Positions 44,067-52,316 of a stretch of DNA of 64,000 nt are shown one piece after another. Source of the stretch: Paenibacillus taichungensis (lineage in GTDB: Bacteria > Bacillota > Bacilli > Paenibacillales > Paenibacillaceae); NCBI RefSeq assembly GCF_003287275.1, contig NZ_QEVW01000003.1, positions 248,001 through 312,000 of the forward strand, given 5' to 3'. The stretch's first letter is position 1, and each line of letters starts with the position of its first letter. Below the pieces are notes generated by a model. The model was not told the DNA's origin. It saw nothing but the letters and a program-made list of their open reading frames with translations, and ran no database searches. Both the position numbers and the translations under genes were made by a program.

Positions 44067-45453
44067 CCTGCCCTACAGCATGGAGTTTGAACAGGCAGCC
44101 CTGGGCGCATTGTTACTCAAACCAGATGAATCACTGGAACACGCTGAGTCACTTACGATTGATGCATTTTACAACAAGGCACACAGCCTGATATACAGAA
44201 CGATTTCAGACTTAGCGGAAGGCCAACAGCCGATTGACTTGGTGACTGTGACAAGCAGCTTGAAAGAAAAGAGCGAATTGGAAGACATCGGCGGGGTAAG
44301 TTATTTGTCCAAACTGGCGATGGGAGTACCGACAACCGCGAATGCTGGATATTACTTCGAACAGTTGCAGGACATGGCCATCCGAAGAGAGCTGATCCGG
44401 ACGAATATGCTATTGATTCAGCAGGCAGCTGCTGGAACGGAAATGTCGCAATTGATGTCCAGTGTCCAACAAGCTCAAATCAAGATCGCAGACAGGGCAG
44501 CGCCAAAACGAGATTTTAAACGCATCGATGATGTTTTGATCGAGGTTGTAGAATCCGCAGAGATACGTTCAGACAATTTCAAGAATGGTACGGTAACGGG
44601 CATTCAGACCGGGTTTAGAGATTTGGACAGTATTACCGCAGGGTTGCAAAAAAGCGATTTGATCATCGTCGCAGCGCGTCCATCGGTTGGTAAGACTGCC
44701 TTTGCCTTAAACGTTGCTCAAAATGTGGCCATTCGAAACACCGATCCTGTAGCCATATTCAGCTTGGAAATGTCAGCAGCGCAACTTGTACAGCGGATGG
44801 TATGCGCCGAGGGCAACATTGACGCTAGTAACATGCGGATGGGTGATTTTGCTTCGGAGGACTGGACGAAATTTGCTCAAGCAGTAGGAATCTTGGGTGC
44901 TACGAATATCCGAATTGACGATTCACCAGGGATTACCGTTCACGAGATCCGCGCGAAGTGTCGTCGCCTGAAAAAGCAGGAAGGCTTGGGGATGATCGTT
45001 ATTGATTACCTGCAGCTGATTGCTGGACGAAGTGGAAAGGGAGCGGAGAACAGGCAGCAGGAAGTATCTGAGATATCCCGGACATTAAAGCAGTTGGCCC
45101 GCGAACTGGACGTGCCAGTGATTGCATTATCCCAACTCAGCCGTGCAGTCGAACAACGCCAGGACAAACGGCCAATGATGAGTGATCTTCGTGAATCTGG
45201 TTCGATTGAGCAAGATGCCGACATCGTATCGTTCTTGTACCGGGACGACTACTACAACCAGGAATCGGAGAAGAAGAACATCATCGAAATCATCATAGGG
45301 AAGCAGCGTAATGGTCCTGTCGGGACGGTGGAGCTGGTGTTCCTGAAGCAATTCAATAAATTTGTTAACTACGAGCGGACTCATAACGATTCATTCGGGC
45401 CAACGCCTCCACAGCAGGCGCCTAAAAATATCGAACAACGCCAATGGGCATAA
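44041..45453 (+). CDS. dnaB: Phage replicative DNA helicase, DnaB type
   Basis: A 470-residue hexameric helicase. The N-terminal DnaB domain (EFEQAALGALLL) is followed by a RecA-like motor with Walker A ARPSVGKTAFA, Walker B IVIDYLQLI and the arginine-finger region ESGSIEQDAD. The TTG at 44041 overlaps the loader gene by 26 bases behind GGAAGGATGG. It should unwind DNA from the iteron origin. Confidence 0.93.
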   Translation: MNGFDIENNLPYSMEFEQAALGALLLKPDESLEHAESLTIDAFYNKAHSLIYRTISDLAEGQQPIDLVTVTSSLKEKSELEDIGGVSYLSKLAMGVPTTANAGYYFEQLQDMAIRRELIRTNMLLIQQAAAGTEMSQLMSSVQQAQIKIADRAAPKRDFKRIDDVLIEVVESAEIRSDNFKNGTVTGIQTGFRDLDSITAGLQKSDLIIVAARPSVGKTAFALNVAQNVAIRNTDPVAIFSLEMSAAQLVQRMVCAEGNIDASNMRMGDFASEDWTKFAQAVGILGATNIRIDDSPGITVHEIRAKCRRLKKQEGLGMIVIDYLQLIAGRSGKGAENRQQEVSEISRTLKQLARELDVPVIALSQLSRAVEQRQDKRPMMSDLRESGSIEQDADIVSFLYRDDYYNQESEKKNIIEIIIGKQRNGPVGTVELVFLKQFNKFVNYERTHNDSFGPTPPQQAPKNIEQRQWA

Positions 45454-45466
45454 GGAGGGAACGAAC

Positions 45467-45661
45467 ATGAAGCAAGGTAAACGTCTTACTAAGAAACAAA
45501 AGATCGATCTGCTCAAGGCCAGACCAGGCGTAACGTTGGAAAACTGGTTGTCTGAAAGGGAAACGTCTGAAGGTGTTGTACTTCTGAACAAACATTCGGG
45601 GAAACGCTGGTTGCTGGACAAGATCGATGGCATGTTGCGGCCGTACAAGGTGCGTACTTGA
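45467..45661 (+). CDS. Small phage protein
   Basis: A 64-residue basic protein (RLTKKQKIDLLKARPGVTLE; LNKHSGKRWLLDKIDGML), of a type common after dnaB in Bacillales phages; no function known. AAGGAGGG precedes the ATG. Confidence 0.65.
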   Translation: MKQGKRLTKKQKIDLLKARPGVTLENWLSERETSEGVVLLNKHSGKRWLLDKIDGMLRPYKVRT

Positions 45662-45849
45662 TGGGCAGTCCTTATACCAGATGGTCCGTGTCAGAGTACA
45701 TGAGACATCGATTCATGAACACGGGACAAGTTCCTGATGAAGACGAGCTGCAGGCAGAATTCGCGGGGATTGATCAAACTGAGCTCCACGAAGGGATCGC
45801 TGAGTTTGATGCAATTGTCGGAACTGGTGGTGCAACATGCGAAAGCTGA
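45661..45849 (+). CDS. Small phage protein
   Basis: A 62-residue acidic protein (YTRWSVSEYMRHRFMNTGQV). Not recognised. The ATG overlaps the preceding TGA stop, suggesting translational coupling. Confidence 0.55.
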   Translation: MGSPYTRWSVSEYMRHRFMNTGQVPDEDELQAEFAGIDQTELHEGIAEFDAIVGTGGATCES

Positions 45850-45995
45850 TTGATCCACACCACCAGACACATTTGAGTTACGCCGTGCGCGGTGACGATG
45901 GCCGTAAGTTGGCCGAGGTGTTTGTTATTCGGCGGGATATGCTGCCGGCACGACAGCGCAGGAAGGTTAATGCGAAAGGACGGACAGCCAAATGA
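45837..45995 (+). CDS. 52-residue basic phage protein
   Basis: The frame encodes MRKLIDPHHQTHLSYAVR and on to KVNAKGRTAK, with stop TGA overlapping the rusA ATG as ATGA. It also overlaps the previous gene. Tight coupling on both sides supports a real small gene. Not recognised. Confidence 0.6.
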   Translation: MRKLIDPHHQTHLSYAVRGDDGRKLAEVFVIRRDMLPARQRRKVNAKGRTAK

Positions 45996-46411
45996 TTTCA
46001 TTTACGGTATATGGGAATCCGGTTGCACAGGGGCGACCAAAATTTTCTTCTCATGGTGGATTCACACGTGCGTATGATCCGAAGAATTCAAAGGATTACA
46101 AAGATTATGTTCGTTTGGCAGCTGCTGAACATGCACCTGCTGCATTGTTGGAAGGGCCACTTGGAATGGTGTTGACGGTGTACCGATCCACGCCAAAATC
46201 CTTCAGCCAAAAGAAATCAGCTCAAGCCGAAGCTGGACACATCGTCCCTATAACGAAACCAGATGTGGACAATTACCTGAAGGGTGTCAAGGATGCTCTT
46301 AAAGGTGTGATTTGGAAGGACGACAGCCAGGTTGTCGAAGTCTTTGCCCGGAAGCGATACAGCGCCCGGCCACGCATTGAAGTGAAGATCAAGGAATTAT
46401 CACAATTATAA
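45992..46411 (+). CDS. rusA: RusA-type Holliday junction resolvase
   Basis: A 139-residue RusA-family endonuclease (VYGNPVAQGRPKF at the start; KPDVDNYLKGVKDAL and WKDDSQV carrying the catalytic aspartates). It resolves branched intermediates of phage recombination and replication before packaging. Confidence 0.9.
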   Translation: MISFTVYGNPVAQGRPKFSSHGGFTRAYDPKNSKDYKDYVRLAAAEHAPAALLEGPLGMVLTVYRSTPKSFSQKKSAQAEAGHIVPITKPDVDNYLKGVKDALKGVIWKDDSQVVEVFARKRYSARPRIEVKIKELSQL

Positions 46412-46432
46412 AATTTGAGGAGATGAACGATC

Positions 46433-47281
46433 ATGACAAATGAAATGGTGAAGTTTACAGCAGAGGTAGCAAAGGGTATCAGCGTAGGAACGAAGGAAGT
46501 CACAATTAAGTTGCTCATTCCACTTACTGCAGTTGAATCGAAATTGTCTTCTTTAGCTAAGATGCAAGAAAAAGAAGTAATGGTATACCTCGGAGATCCA
46601 CAAGGCGCATTTGATTTTGATGACGAGGATCGGGACCCTATGTACAACACTTGGGACGGTGGTCGTCGTGTAACGACAGATGCGTCAGGTGTAGTAACAC
46701 AAATCGAGAAGCCGGGTTCTGAACCCGAGCAGGACGATAACCAAGCTCAGATGTTTGGTCCAGATGGAGAACCAATTCAGCCGGAGGAGTCGACTGGAGA
46801 AGGCCAAAAATCGGAGAATGAACAACCAACTGTTCCGCCAACAGATGGTGAAGATCCGGGTACGGATCCAAATGATCCATACGGTGATAACGATGACATC
46901 CCTGCCTGGATGAAGGAAGGTGGAGATGATCAGTCCAAATCGAAGGAAATGGACTTTACTTCTGAAGGTGGAGAAGGTGGCCAGCAGCCGTCAGCAGATC
47001 AAAATGAGAATGGTCAAACGGATGCCGAAAAAGAAAATGCTGCTGAAATCAGTAAGGAAGAACTTGAACAGTTTATTCTTGCTCAACGTCCAATTTTTGA
47101 AGATATAAAGCTGGCTGACTCACCTGCCGATTTCCCTGCACTATTGCAAATGAAAAACGAAGGAAAGACGTGGCTGGAAATCTCTCGGGAAATGAAAGTC
47201 CCAAGTTCACAAATCAGTTCTAAGTTAAACGTGTACAAAAAACGCGTCACTAAAATGATGCAGGATGGCGTAGCAGTCTAA
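46433..47281 (+). CDS. Acidic phage protein with disordered middle and C-terminal HTH-like end
   Basis: A 282-residue protein. Residues 1-70 form an alpha/beta domain (VKFTAEVAKGISVGTKEVTI), 75-205 are a very acidic, Gly/Pro/Gln-rich disordered linker, and the last 75 residues are helical, ending in TWLEISREMKVPSSQISSKL, which looks like a helix-turn-helix. Not recognised. Ribosome site GAGGAGATG. Confidence 0.65.
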   Translation: MTNEMVKFTAEVAKGISVGTKEVTIKLLIPLTAVESKLSSLAKMQEKEVMVYLGDPQGAFDFDDEDRDPMYNTWDGGRRVTTDASGVVTQIEKPGSEPEQDDNQAQMFGPDGEPIQPEESTGEGQKSENEQPTVPPTDGEDPGTDPNDPYGDNDDIPAWMKEGGDDQSKSKEMDFTSEGGEGGQQPSADQNENGQTDAEKENAAEISKEELEQFILAQRPIFEDIKLADSPADFPALLQMKNEGKTWLEISREMKVPSSQISSKLNVYKKRVTKMMQDGVAV

Positions 47282-47387
47282 GCATCATTCACATAGTATC
47301 AGCCCCGGTTGAACGTTGGCCGGGGTGACCACTTACACCCGTGAAACAGAACGTATGATCTTAAATTGACTATGAAAGGTGATATCG

Positions 47388-47609
47388 ATGAACGGAAAAG
47401 TCGAGATTCCATCCGAAGTGCAACAGGCTTGGAATACGGTCGCACAGTTTTTGAACAAACAGGAGACGTTAACGTTTCACATAAATCCATTCCATAAGAC
47501 GAACGAAGGAAAGCGTCAACGTAAATACACTTTGGAATCAACGGACAAGTCGATAAGCATCGTTGCATGTGAAGAATGGAAATCCGCTGATAAGCCAAAG
47601 GATGACTGA
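47388..47609 (+). CDS. Small phage protein
   Basis: A 73-residue protein (EVQQAWNTVAQFLNKQETLT; KRQRKYTLESTDKSISIVAC). Not recognised. ATG at 47388 after AAAGGTGAT. Confidence 0.55.
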   Translation: MNGKVEIPSEVQQAWNTVAQFLNKQETLTFHINPFHKTNEGKRQRKYTLESTDKSISIVACEEWKSADKPKDD

Positions 47610-47670
47610 AACAAGGAAGGGGCAGCAACATGAATGCATTATTGAACAACGTTGAATATAAAATAGTTCA

Positions 47671-48102
47671 CCCCGCGCCGATACAATGGGTGTTCTGGAC
47701 TGGGATCAGCCTTCTAAAACGGTCATTGGTAGCGCGGACGTACATGCTGCTGCTGTGGCAGTCGCTAATCCGCGTATTCCGAAAGATAACGAGCAAGGAG
47801 TCTGAACGATCATCTCTTTGGACGGAACGCGTCATCGACCGCTCACTACGTTTGAGTTAGCCATGATTCAGAGCTTCCCGCAATTCCTTCCGGACGGACG
47901 ACCATTCCAACTTGAAGGATGTAGCGATGCCAAAGCAAGGGAGTACATCGGAAACGCGGTACCGACTGATGCTCAAGAAGAAATGGGCAACGTTCTCCTG
48001 TTGGCAGCTGCAGAAGCTGAGGCAGGCATATCATTTGCATTGAGTTGGGACCCGGTATGGGTGGCTCCAGTTACAGATGAGCTTCCAGCAATTATTCATT
48101 AA
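47671..48102 (+). pseudogene. Remnant of a DNA cytosine-5 methyltransferase
   Basis: The frame from 47671 reads GVLDWDQPSKTVIGSADVH and, after an in-frame TGA at 47803-47805, RHRPLTTFELAMIQSFP and AREYIGNAVP. These are the C-terminal motifs (target recognition end, motifs IX and X) of Dcm-type enzymes. The catalytic PC and ENV motifs are missing upstream and the TGA probably replaced a Trp codon. Two shorter open frames (47630-47860 and 47818-48102) overlap it; neither encodes an active enzyme. Confidence 0.75.
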
Positions 48103-48164
48103 GGTGGGCCACTTGTACCGATTGCAAGAGGGCATCCGCCTTGATTATAGAAGAAGGTGATCAT

Positions 48165-48974
48165 TTGAAAGTCCAACGTATCTTGCATTACCCAGGCAGC
48201 AAGTGGAGCATGGCCGATTGGATCATCAGTCACATGCCGCCGCATCAAACTTATTTGGAACCGTTCTTTGGCTCTGGGGCGGTATTCTTCAACAAGCAGC
48301 GGTCATTCATTGAGACGATCAACGACAGGAGTGATGAGGTGACCAACTTGTTCGAGATAATCCGCAAACGTCCGGAGGAACTGGCCAGGGTGGTGTATTG
48401 GACTCCGTACTCGAGGTCCGAATACTATTTGTCCTATCAAACTGCTGATGATCCGCTTGAAAAGGCACGACGTTTCCTCTTACGAACATGGCAAGCTATA
48501 GGAGCGAAGTCTAGTGATCGGACGGGCTGGCGCAGTAACGTTCAAGCGGATAAAAGCCCGCATAAACTTGCTACTGGTCAATGGCGTGACCTTCCCGGAC
48601 GGATTCTTCAGGCTACAGACAGGCTTCAGGATGTTCAGATAGAGAACCAAGATGCATTTCGCCTGATTGAGAGATATAACAGGAACGATGTACTTATTTA
48701 TGCTGATCCTCCTTACGTTTTGGAAACAAGGAGCAATCGGATATATGCACATGAAATGACAAATCAAGATCATTGCAATCTGCTCGAGATCCTGGACAAT
48801 CATCCCGGCCCAGTTCTGTTAAGTGGTTATGCTCATCCCATGTATGATAATCGACTGAAACACTGGCAACGAGAGACCAAACAAGTGAGGGCCGAAGCTG
48901 GCAGGATTCGGACAGAAGTTCTTTGGATTAATCCCGTCGCAGCCGGACAAGTCGGACAGATGCAATTGTTTTAA
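48165..48974 (+). CDS. D12-class DNA adenine methyltransferase
   Basis: A 269-residue Dam-like enzyme that methylates adenine N6. SAM motif I is LEPFFGSGAVFF (31-42) and the catalytic motif IV is DPPY (181-184). The TTG at 48165 follows GAAGGTGATC; an upstream TTG at 48141 has no ribosome site. No matching restriction gene is nearby, so this is an orphan phage methylase. The target sequence is unknown. Confidence 0.88.
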   Translation: MKVQRILHYPGSKWSMADWIISHMPPHQTYLEPFFGSGAVFFNKQRSFIETINDRSDEVTNLFEIIRKRPEELARVVYWTPYSRSEYYLSYQTADDPLEKARRFLLRTWQAIGAKSSDRTGWRSNVQADKSPHKLATGQWRDLPGRILQATDRLQDVQIENQDAFRLIERYNRNDVLIYADPPYVLETRSNRIYAHEMTNQDHCNLLEILDNHPGPVLLSGYAHPMYDNRLKHWQRETKQVRAEAGRIRTEVLWINPVAAGQVGQMQLF

Positions 48975-49061
48975 TTTCTGTTAGATACAGTGGGCCATCA
49001 CTATATTGACAGGGCCTTATCTGTCGCATCAATGGCAGCGATAAAAAGGGGAGCTGATGAC

Positions 49062-49298
49062 ATGGCCATCTCACCAAAGGTTATTCAGTTGATCGAACAA
49101 AAGCTTGCTCCGTTGATCGGAAGAGGTTGCCGCATTGATCAAATTAAAATGGTGTGTGCTGCAGGTACGGAATTGGTACAGCAAGGATCAGTCCAGACGG
49201 GTTACGGCATTCTGCGAGTAGAACCGAGTAATTTCATGCCACTAGGTAGGTCATATCTGATCGAAGATCGGTACCGGGGATTCATATGGGTACGTTGA
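49062..49298 (+). CDS. Small phage protein
   Basis: A 78-residue protein (KVIQLIEQKLAPLIGRGCRI; GILRVEPSNFMPLGRSYLIE). Not recognised. ATG at 49062 after AAAAGGGGAG. Confidence 0.55.
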   Translation: MAISPKVIQLIEQKLAPLIGRGCRIDQIKMVCAAGTELVQQGSVQTGYGILRVEPSNFMPLGRSYLIEDRYRGFIWVR

Positions 49299-49426
49299 TT
49301 GATTACCGCGATATTTACGAACGATTAAAGGATGTTGTCGCTGATAGATGGAGCCCGGATCTGGATCGATTCGGGAAGCTGTATGAATGGAAGTTGAATG
49401 ATAAGAGAGAGGATGATCAGGCATGA
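49286..49426 (+). CDS. 46-residue phage protein
   Basis: The frame starts MGTLIDYRDIYERLKDVV and ends in KREDDQA. It overlaps both neighbours (12 bp with the previous gene; ATGA with the next), as is usual in this operon. Not recognised. Confidence 0.5.
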   Translation: MGTLIDYRDIYERLKDVVADRWSPDLDRFGKLYEWKLNDKREDDQA

Positions 49427-49833
49427 ACGTGTATGAAGAAATCAGAGAACGCACAGAGGTAGCGGAATTAAGCAGCGCCGCTGAACGCGGATGGACACAT
49501 TCAGAAACATTGATCAAAGATGTCCGTTATTTGTTGAAGGAGAATGTTCACCTTCGTAATGAACTTGAAGATGCATCGAATAAGAGCTTAGAACTCTCGC
49601 TTTTAGAAATGTGGCATGCACAAGGTATAAAAGAGATTTATAAATACAAGCATCGGATAAAAATTTACAGACGAGATGGTCTTGAGGGGTACGACCTTTT
49701 CAATGACATTACTTGTGGACATTTATTAAAGGATGTTGAAGATACGGCGAACTACCAAGATGCGACGGCAGAAGATTTTAAGGTGAGAGTGGATGTTCTT
49801 CTGGCCGAAAGGAAAGGTGAGAACACGCGATGA
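49423..49833 (+). CDS. Phage protein of unknown function
   Basis: A 136-residue helical, acidic protein (TLIKDVRYLLKENVHLRNEL, coiled-coil-like; DLFNDITCGHLLKDVEDTA). Not recognised. Overlaps both neighbouring genes by four bases. Confidence 0.6.
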   Translation: MNVYEEIRERTEVAELSSAAERGWTHSETLIKDVRYLLKENVHLRNELEDASNKSLELSLLEMWHAQGIKEIYKYKHRIKIYRRDGLEGYDLFNDITCGHLLKDVEDTANYQDATAEDFKVRVDVLLAERKGENTR

Positions 49834-50207
49834 CAACGAAATCCATAGCGGACAAGCCTCTCAGCCGTCGGCAGCAGGAAGTATATGACTTCATAGCCGA
49901 TTTTATTGATTCAAAAGGTTATGGGCCGAGTATCCGTGAGATTGCCGATGCGTTTATGTTCGAATCTCCTTCGTCAGCTTTCAGCCATGTCGATATGCTG
50001 ATTCGAAAAGGATATCTCAACCATAAGGCAGGTGGCGTGCGCACTCTTTCTTTGACAGATAAATCGGGTAGAAGGATTGCAATGGTGAGTCAGGCAGGCG
50101 TTATGGAATGGATCGCGCAGCAGAGTAACCAGCATGCCAAGGACGCAGCTGTGTATGCACTGCTCACTGATCTGCAAGACGGTATTCAAACAGGGAGGAT
50201 ATGCTGA
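49830..50207 (+). CDS. LexA-like DNA-binding protein without peptidase domain
   Basis: A 125-residue protein whose first 70 residues match the LexA winged helix (LSRRQQEVYDFIADFIDSKG, GPSIREIADAF). The Ala-Gly cleavage site and Ser-Lys peptidase dyad are absent; instead a short helical C-terminus follows. It could be a phage regulator that cannot be removed by RecA, perhaps competing with host LexA. Confidence 0.75.
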   Translation: MTTKSIADKPLSRRQQEVYDFIADFIDSKGYGPSIREIADAFMFESPSSAFSHVDMLIRKGYLNHKAGGVRTLSLTDKSGRRIAMVSQAGVMEWIAQQSNQHAKDAAVYALLTDLQDGIQTGRIC

Positions 50208-50389
50208 TGGTCGATTATCGCAAAGTTGATAAAACGGTATGGACACCGGAGCAGATAGCAAACCATCTGAAGGCCATCGGGGCTGAGCATCCACCAGAAC
50301 GGCCGGACAAGCTGCAGAAGGCAGTTACGGCTCCACAACAACGTTACGGCAGCCATCGCAAATATCATAAGCGTGGAGGTGAATGGTAG
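50207..50389 (+). CDS. Small phage protein
   Basis: A 60-residue basic protein (VDKTVWTPEQIANHLKAIGA). Not recognised. ATG at 50207 overlaps the previous stop and lies about eight bases after GGGAGG. Confidence 0.55.
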   Translation: MVDYRKVDKTVWTPEQIANHLKAIGAEHPPERPDKLQKAVTAPQQRYGSHRKYHKRGGEW

Positions 50390-50391
50390 GT

Positions 50392-50517
50392 TTGGATAGA
50401 GATCATAGAGCATTATTGTTGGAATGTGGATATCCGCAAGATTTGGTAAGTGGATGGAGCGCAGAGGATTGCGAAGCCGAATGGGAAGAATTTTGCAGTG
50501 AAGTTATTCCGGAATAA
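50392..50517 (+). CDS. 41-residue acidic phage protein
   Basis: TTG start after GGAGGTGA; the frame begins with MDRDHRALLLECGYPQDL and ends in FCSEVIPE. Composition is protein-like and position in the operon is suitable. A hairpin of CCCCCGC and GCGGGGG (50524-50552) follows, without a T run. Confidence 0.45.
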   Translation: MDRDHRALLLECGYPQDLVSGWSAEDCEAEWEEFCSEVIPE

Positions 50518-50601
50518 CAATATCCCCCGCAAGCTTGGCGGCACGGCGGGGGACACATCGAATTAACCTCACCAAATTATACCACGGGTGAGGGGATCAT
50601 A

Positions 50602-51078
50602 ATGGGGAAACGCCGAAAAAACAACTTACAACTGACTTTTAACATCCTGCCGATTGACGAGAAAGCTACCCGCCGCGCTGTGGAGGAATATTTGGAAACG
50701 GTTCGTCAGTACCGGCAGATTGGTTTCCAAAGGCGCGAGGCAGCAGTTACGCAGGCGTATGTATATAGAGAACATCAGTCCACCAATGCAATCAGCAAGC
50801 AGACAGAGACAATTGCTGTTTATAACGTGGACAGAGAAGCTCAGCTAATCAACATGGATGAAAGACTTGAATTTGCAATGAGTAAACTGTCCAGCATCCA
50901 GCAGGAGGTCATCCAACGGAGTTACTTGGACCATGAAGGTGAGTTTGATTACATCATTGCTGGTGAAATGCATATGAGTGATAGACGTTTAAGGGAAATC
51001 AAACAAGCAGGGCTGGATACATTGGCAACAATAATGCGTTTGACTGTCTACCGTGAAGCGGCCAGTTCAGTCGTGTAA
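50602..51078 (+). CDS. ArpU-family late transcription regulator
   Basis: A 158-residue protein resembling ArpU/RinA-type regulators that switch on packaging and lysis genes. The N-terminal part is helical (ATRRAVEEYLETVRQYRQ) and the C-terminal part is sigma-70 region 4-like (LSSIQQEVIQRSYLDHEGEF; MSDRRLREIKQAGLDTLA). It lies between early genes and the head operon, as expected. Confidence 0.78.
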   Translation: MGKRRKNNLQLTFNILPIDEKATRRAVEEYLETVRQYRQIGFQRREAAVTQAYVYREHQSTNAISKQTETIAVYNVDREAQLINMDERLEFAMSKLSSIQQEVIQRSYLDHEGEFDYIIAGEMHMSDRRLREIKQAGLDTLATIMRLTVYREAASSVV

Positions 51079-51127
51079 AAAGGGGTTCCGGTTTTTTGCC
51101 GGATTCTTGCCGCTTTGTTGCCCTTCG

Positions 51128-51232
51128 TTGGACTTTAGACGTGATATATTTGTATTGTGGAAATCGGGCGAGAATGAAACGCACAGCTGCAAAACGCGGC
51201 ATATGACTGGGGCGTTCCTCTTCTCGCTTTTT
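51128..51232 (+). other. Candidate promoter plus terminator hairpin (possible small RNA)
   Basis: TTGGAC (51128-51133), 17 bases and TGTATT (51151-51156) could start a transcript near 51163. It would run into the structure GCGAGAA...TTCTCGC with inner AACGC/GCGTT (51168-51227), followed by TTTTT. The product would be about 70 bases. The hairpin alone may be the terminator of the ArpU-like gene. Confidence 0.4.
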
Positions 51233-51285
51233 CTATTTGACCTTCTTCCGGTTTGAGATATATTTAAAACAAAGGAGATGGTCAC

Positions 51286-51546
51286 ATGACATTAGTGAGT
51301 TGGATAATTAATATGGTTGGAATAGTGATTTCCGGGATAGGCTCATGGTATGCTTACAGGGGAGCACCGAGAGACACAATTGGTTTTGAAAGTAATTACT
51401 CTTTTCATCACTCCCGAGAAGAAGCAAATGAAATGTTCGAAAAATACAAGGATCGTCAGCAGTCCTCCCAACTTGGATTTAAACTTTTGATTATCGGATT
51501 TGGATTATTGGCATTTGCTCAGCTATTTGTTTTTCCTTCTAACTGA
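51286..51546 (+). CDS. Small two-TM membrane protein
   Basis: An 86-residue protein with membrane segments at about 5-25 (IINMVGIVISGIGSWYAY) and 64-84 (LGFKLLIIGFGLLAFAQLF) joined by a charged loop. Not recognised. AAAGGAGATG precedes the ATG. It might be a morphon-type accessory gene. Confidence 0.65.
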   Translation: MTLVSWIINMVGIVISGIGSWYAYRGAPRDTIGFESNYSFHHSREEANEMFEKYKDRQQSSQLGFKLLIIGFGLLAFAQLFVFPSN

Positions 51547-51756
51547 AATTAACGAGTAAACCTGAGGATAGGGAAGGAAGCGTTAAGATTTAATGCATTG
51601 AGCTAGGATTTTAAAATTGACCTTGCTTTGGCTTCATCAGTAAAATGGTCTTGTTCTACCTCTATAGTTACACAGTACGTATGCATTTAAAGCAAAGAGC
51701 AAAGCGTTTTTGCTGCGGACGGTACGGACGCCAATCTTTTAAAAGCGTCACACAAT

Positions 51757-51833
51757 TCGCCAAAATCGTCATTGTATAGCCAAGAAACGTAATTCGATTA
51801 GCCATTATCGTACATATCATAGCCAAAGTCGTT
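51757..51833 (+). repeat. Four helically phased repeats, consensus TAGCCAAAATCGT
   Basis: Copies start at 51757 (TCGCCAAAATCGTC), 51777 (TAGCCAAGAAACGT), 51799 (TAGCCATTATCGTA) and 51820 (TAGCCAAAGTCGTT), with spacing 20, 22 and 21 bp, close to two DNA turns. They occupy the middle of the 325-bp gap 51547-51871, in which no gene is seen. A T-rich tract after 51851 may mark a weak terminator. Confidence 0.55.
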
Positions 51834-51871
51834 CCTTCACTGGATCGGCTTTTTTTATTGGAGGAATTGAA

Positions 51872-52015
51872 GTGATCAGCAGAAGACGGAAGAAGATACG
51901 CATTCGTCCCAACAAGCAGCCGGAGAAATGCAAAGGTTGTGTATGGGGTAGGTGGGATGGTGTTAAGCAGTTCTGTAGTAGACCAGTTTGTCCAAAAGAG
52001 GTAAAATATCCCTAA
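51872..52015 (+). CDS. 47-residue Cys4 zinc-binding phage protein
   Basis: GTG start with GGAGGAA upstream. A basic N-terminus (ISRRRKKIRIRPNKQP) precedes CKGC and CSRPVC, a likely single zinc site. Not recognised. Confidence 0.6.
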   Translation: MISRRRKKIRIRPNKQPEKCKGCVWGRWDGVKQFCSRPVCPKEVKYP

Positions 52016-52040
52016 ACAACATAAGAAGGGATGTTACCAG

Positions 52041-52298
52041 ATGTCAGATCGAGATGTAGTTTATGAAATTCTAAAGGTTATTCAATCAGGCAAAGAGCCG
52101 AAGAAAGAAGATATCGGAGCAGATAAGGAATCATTCCATGAATGGATGGAACAGATTCACGATGATAAACTTGCTGAAAGCATATCTTTTTCCAGGGGTG
52201 GATCGACCAACAAGATTCTAATCGTCTTCGCTAATGGTGCAAAACTTACTAAAGCTGGTCGAGAATACGTCGAACTTAAAGAGGCAGGAAAAATTTAA
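52041..52298 (+). CDS. YjcQ-like small phage protein
   Basis: An 85-residue protein with a winged-helix-like pattern (VVYEILKVIQSGKEPKKEDI; AKLTKAGREYVEL), similar in layout to YjcQ proteins of Bacillus prophages. Function unknown. Confidence 0.55.
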   Translation: MSDRDVVYEILKVIQSGKEPKKEDIGADKESFHEWMEQIHDDKLAESISFSRGGSTNKILIVFANGAKLTKAGREYVELKEAGKI

Positions 52299-52316
52299 GA
52301 TTGAGGAGGTTAAAAA

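Noticed and set aside
47630-47860. 76-codon frame with a good ribosome site
   Set aside because: It may be translated at its start, but beyond about residue 20 it runs out of frame over the methylase remnant and gives an implausible sequence.
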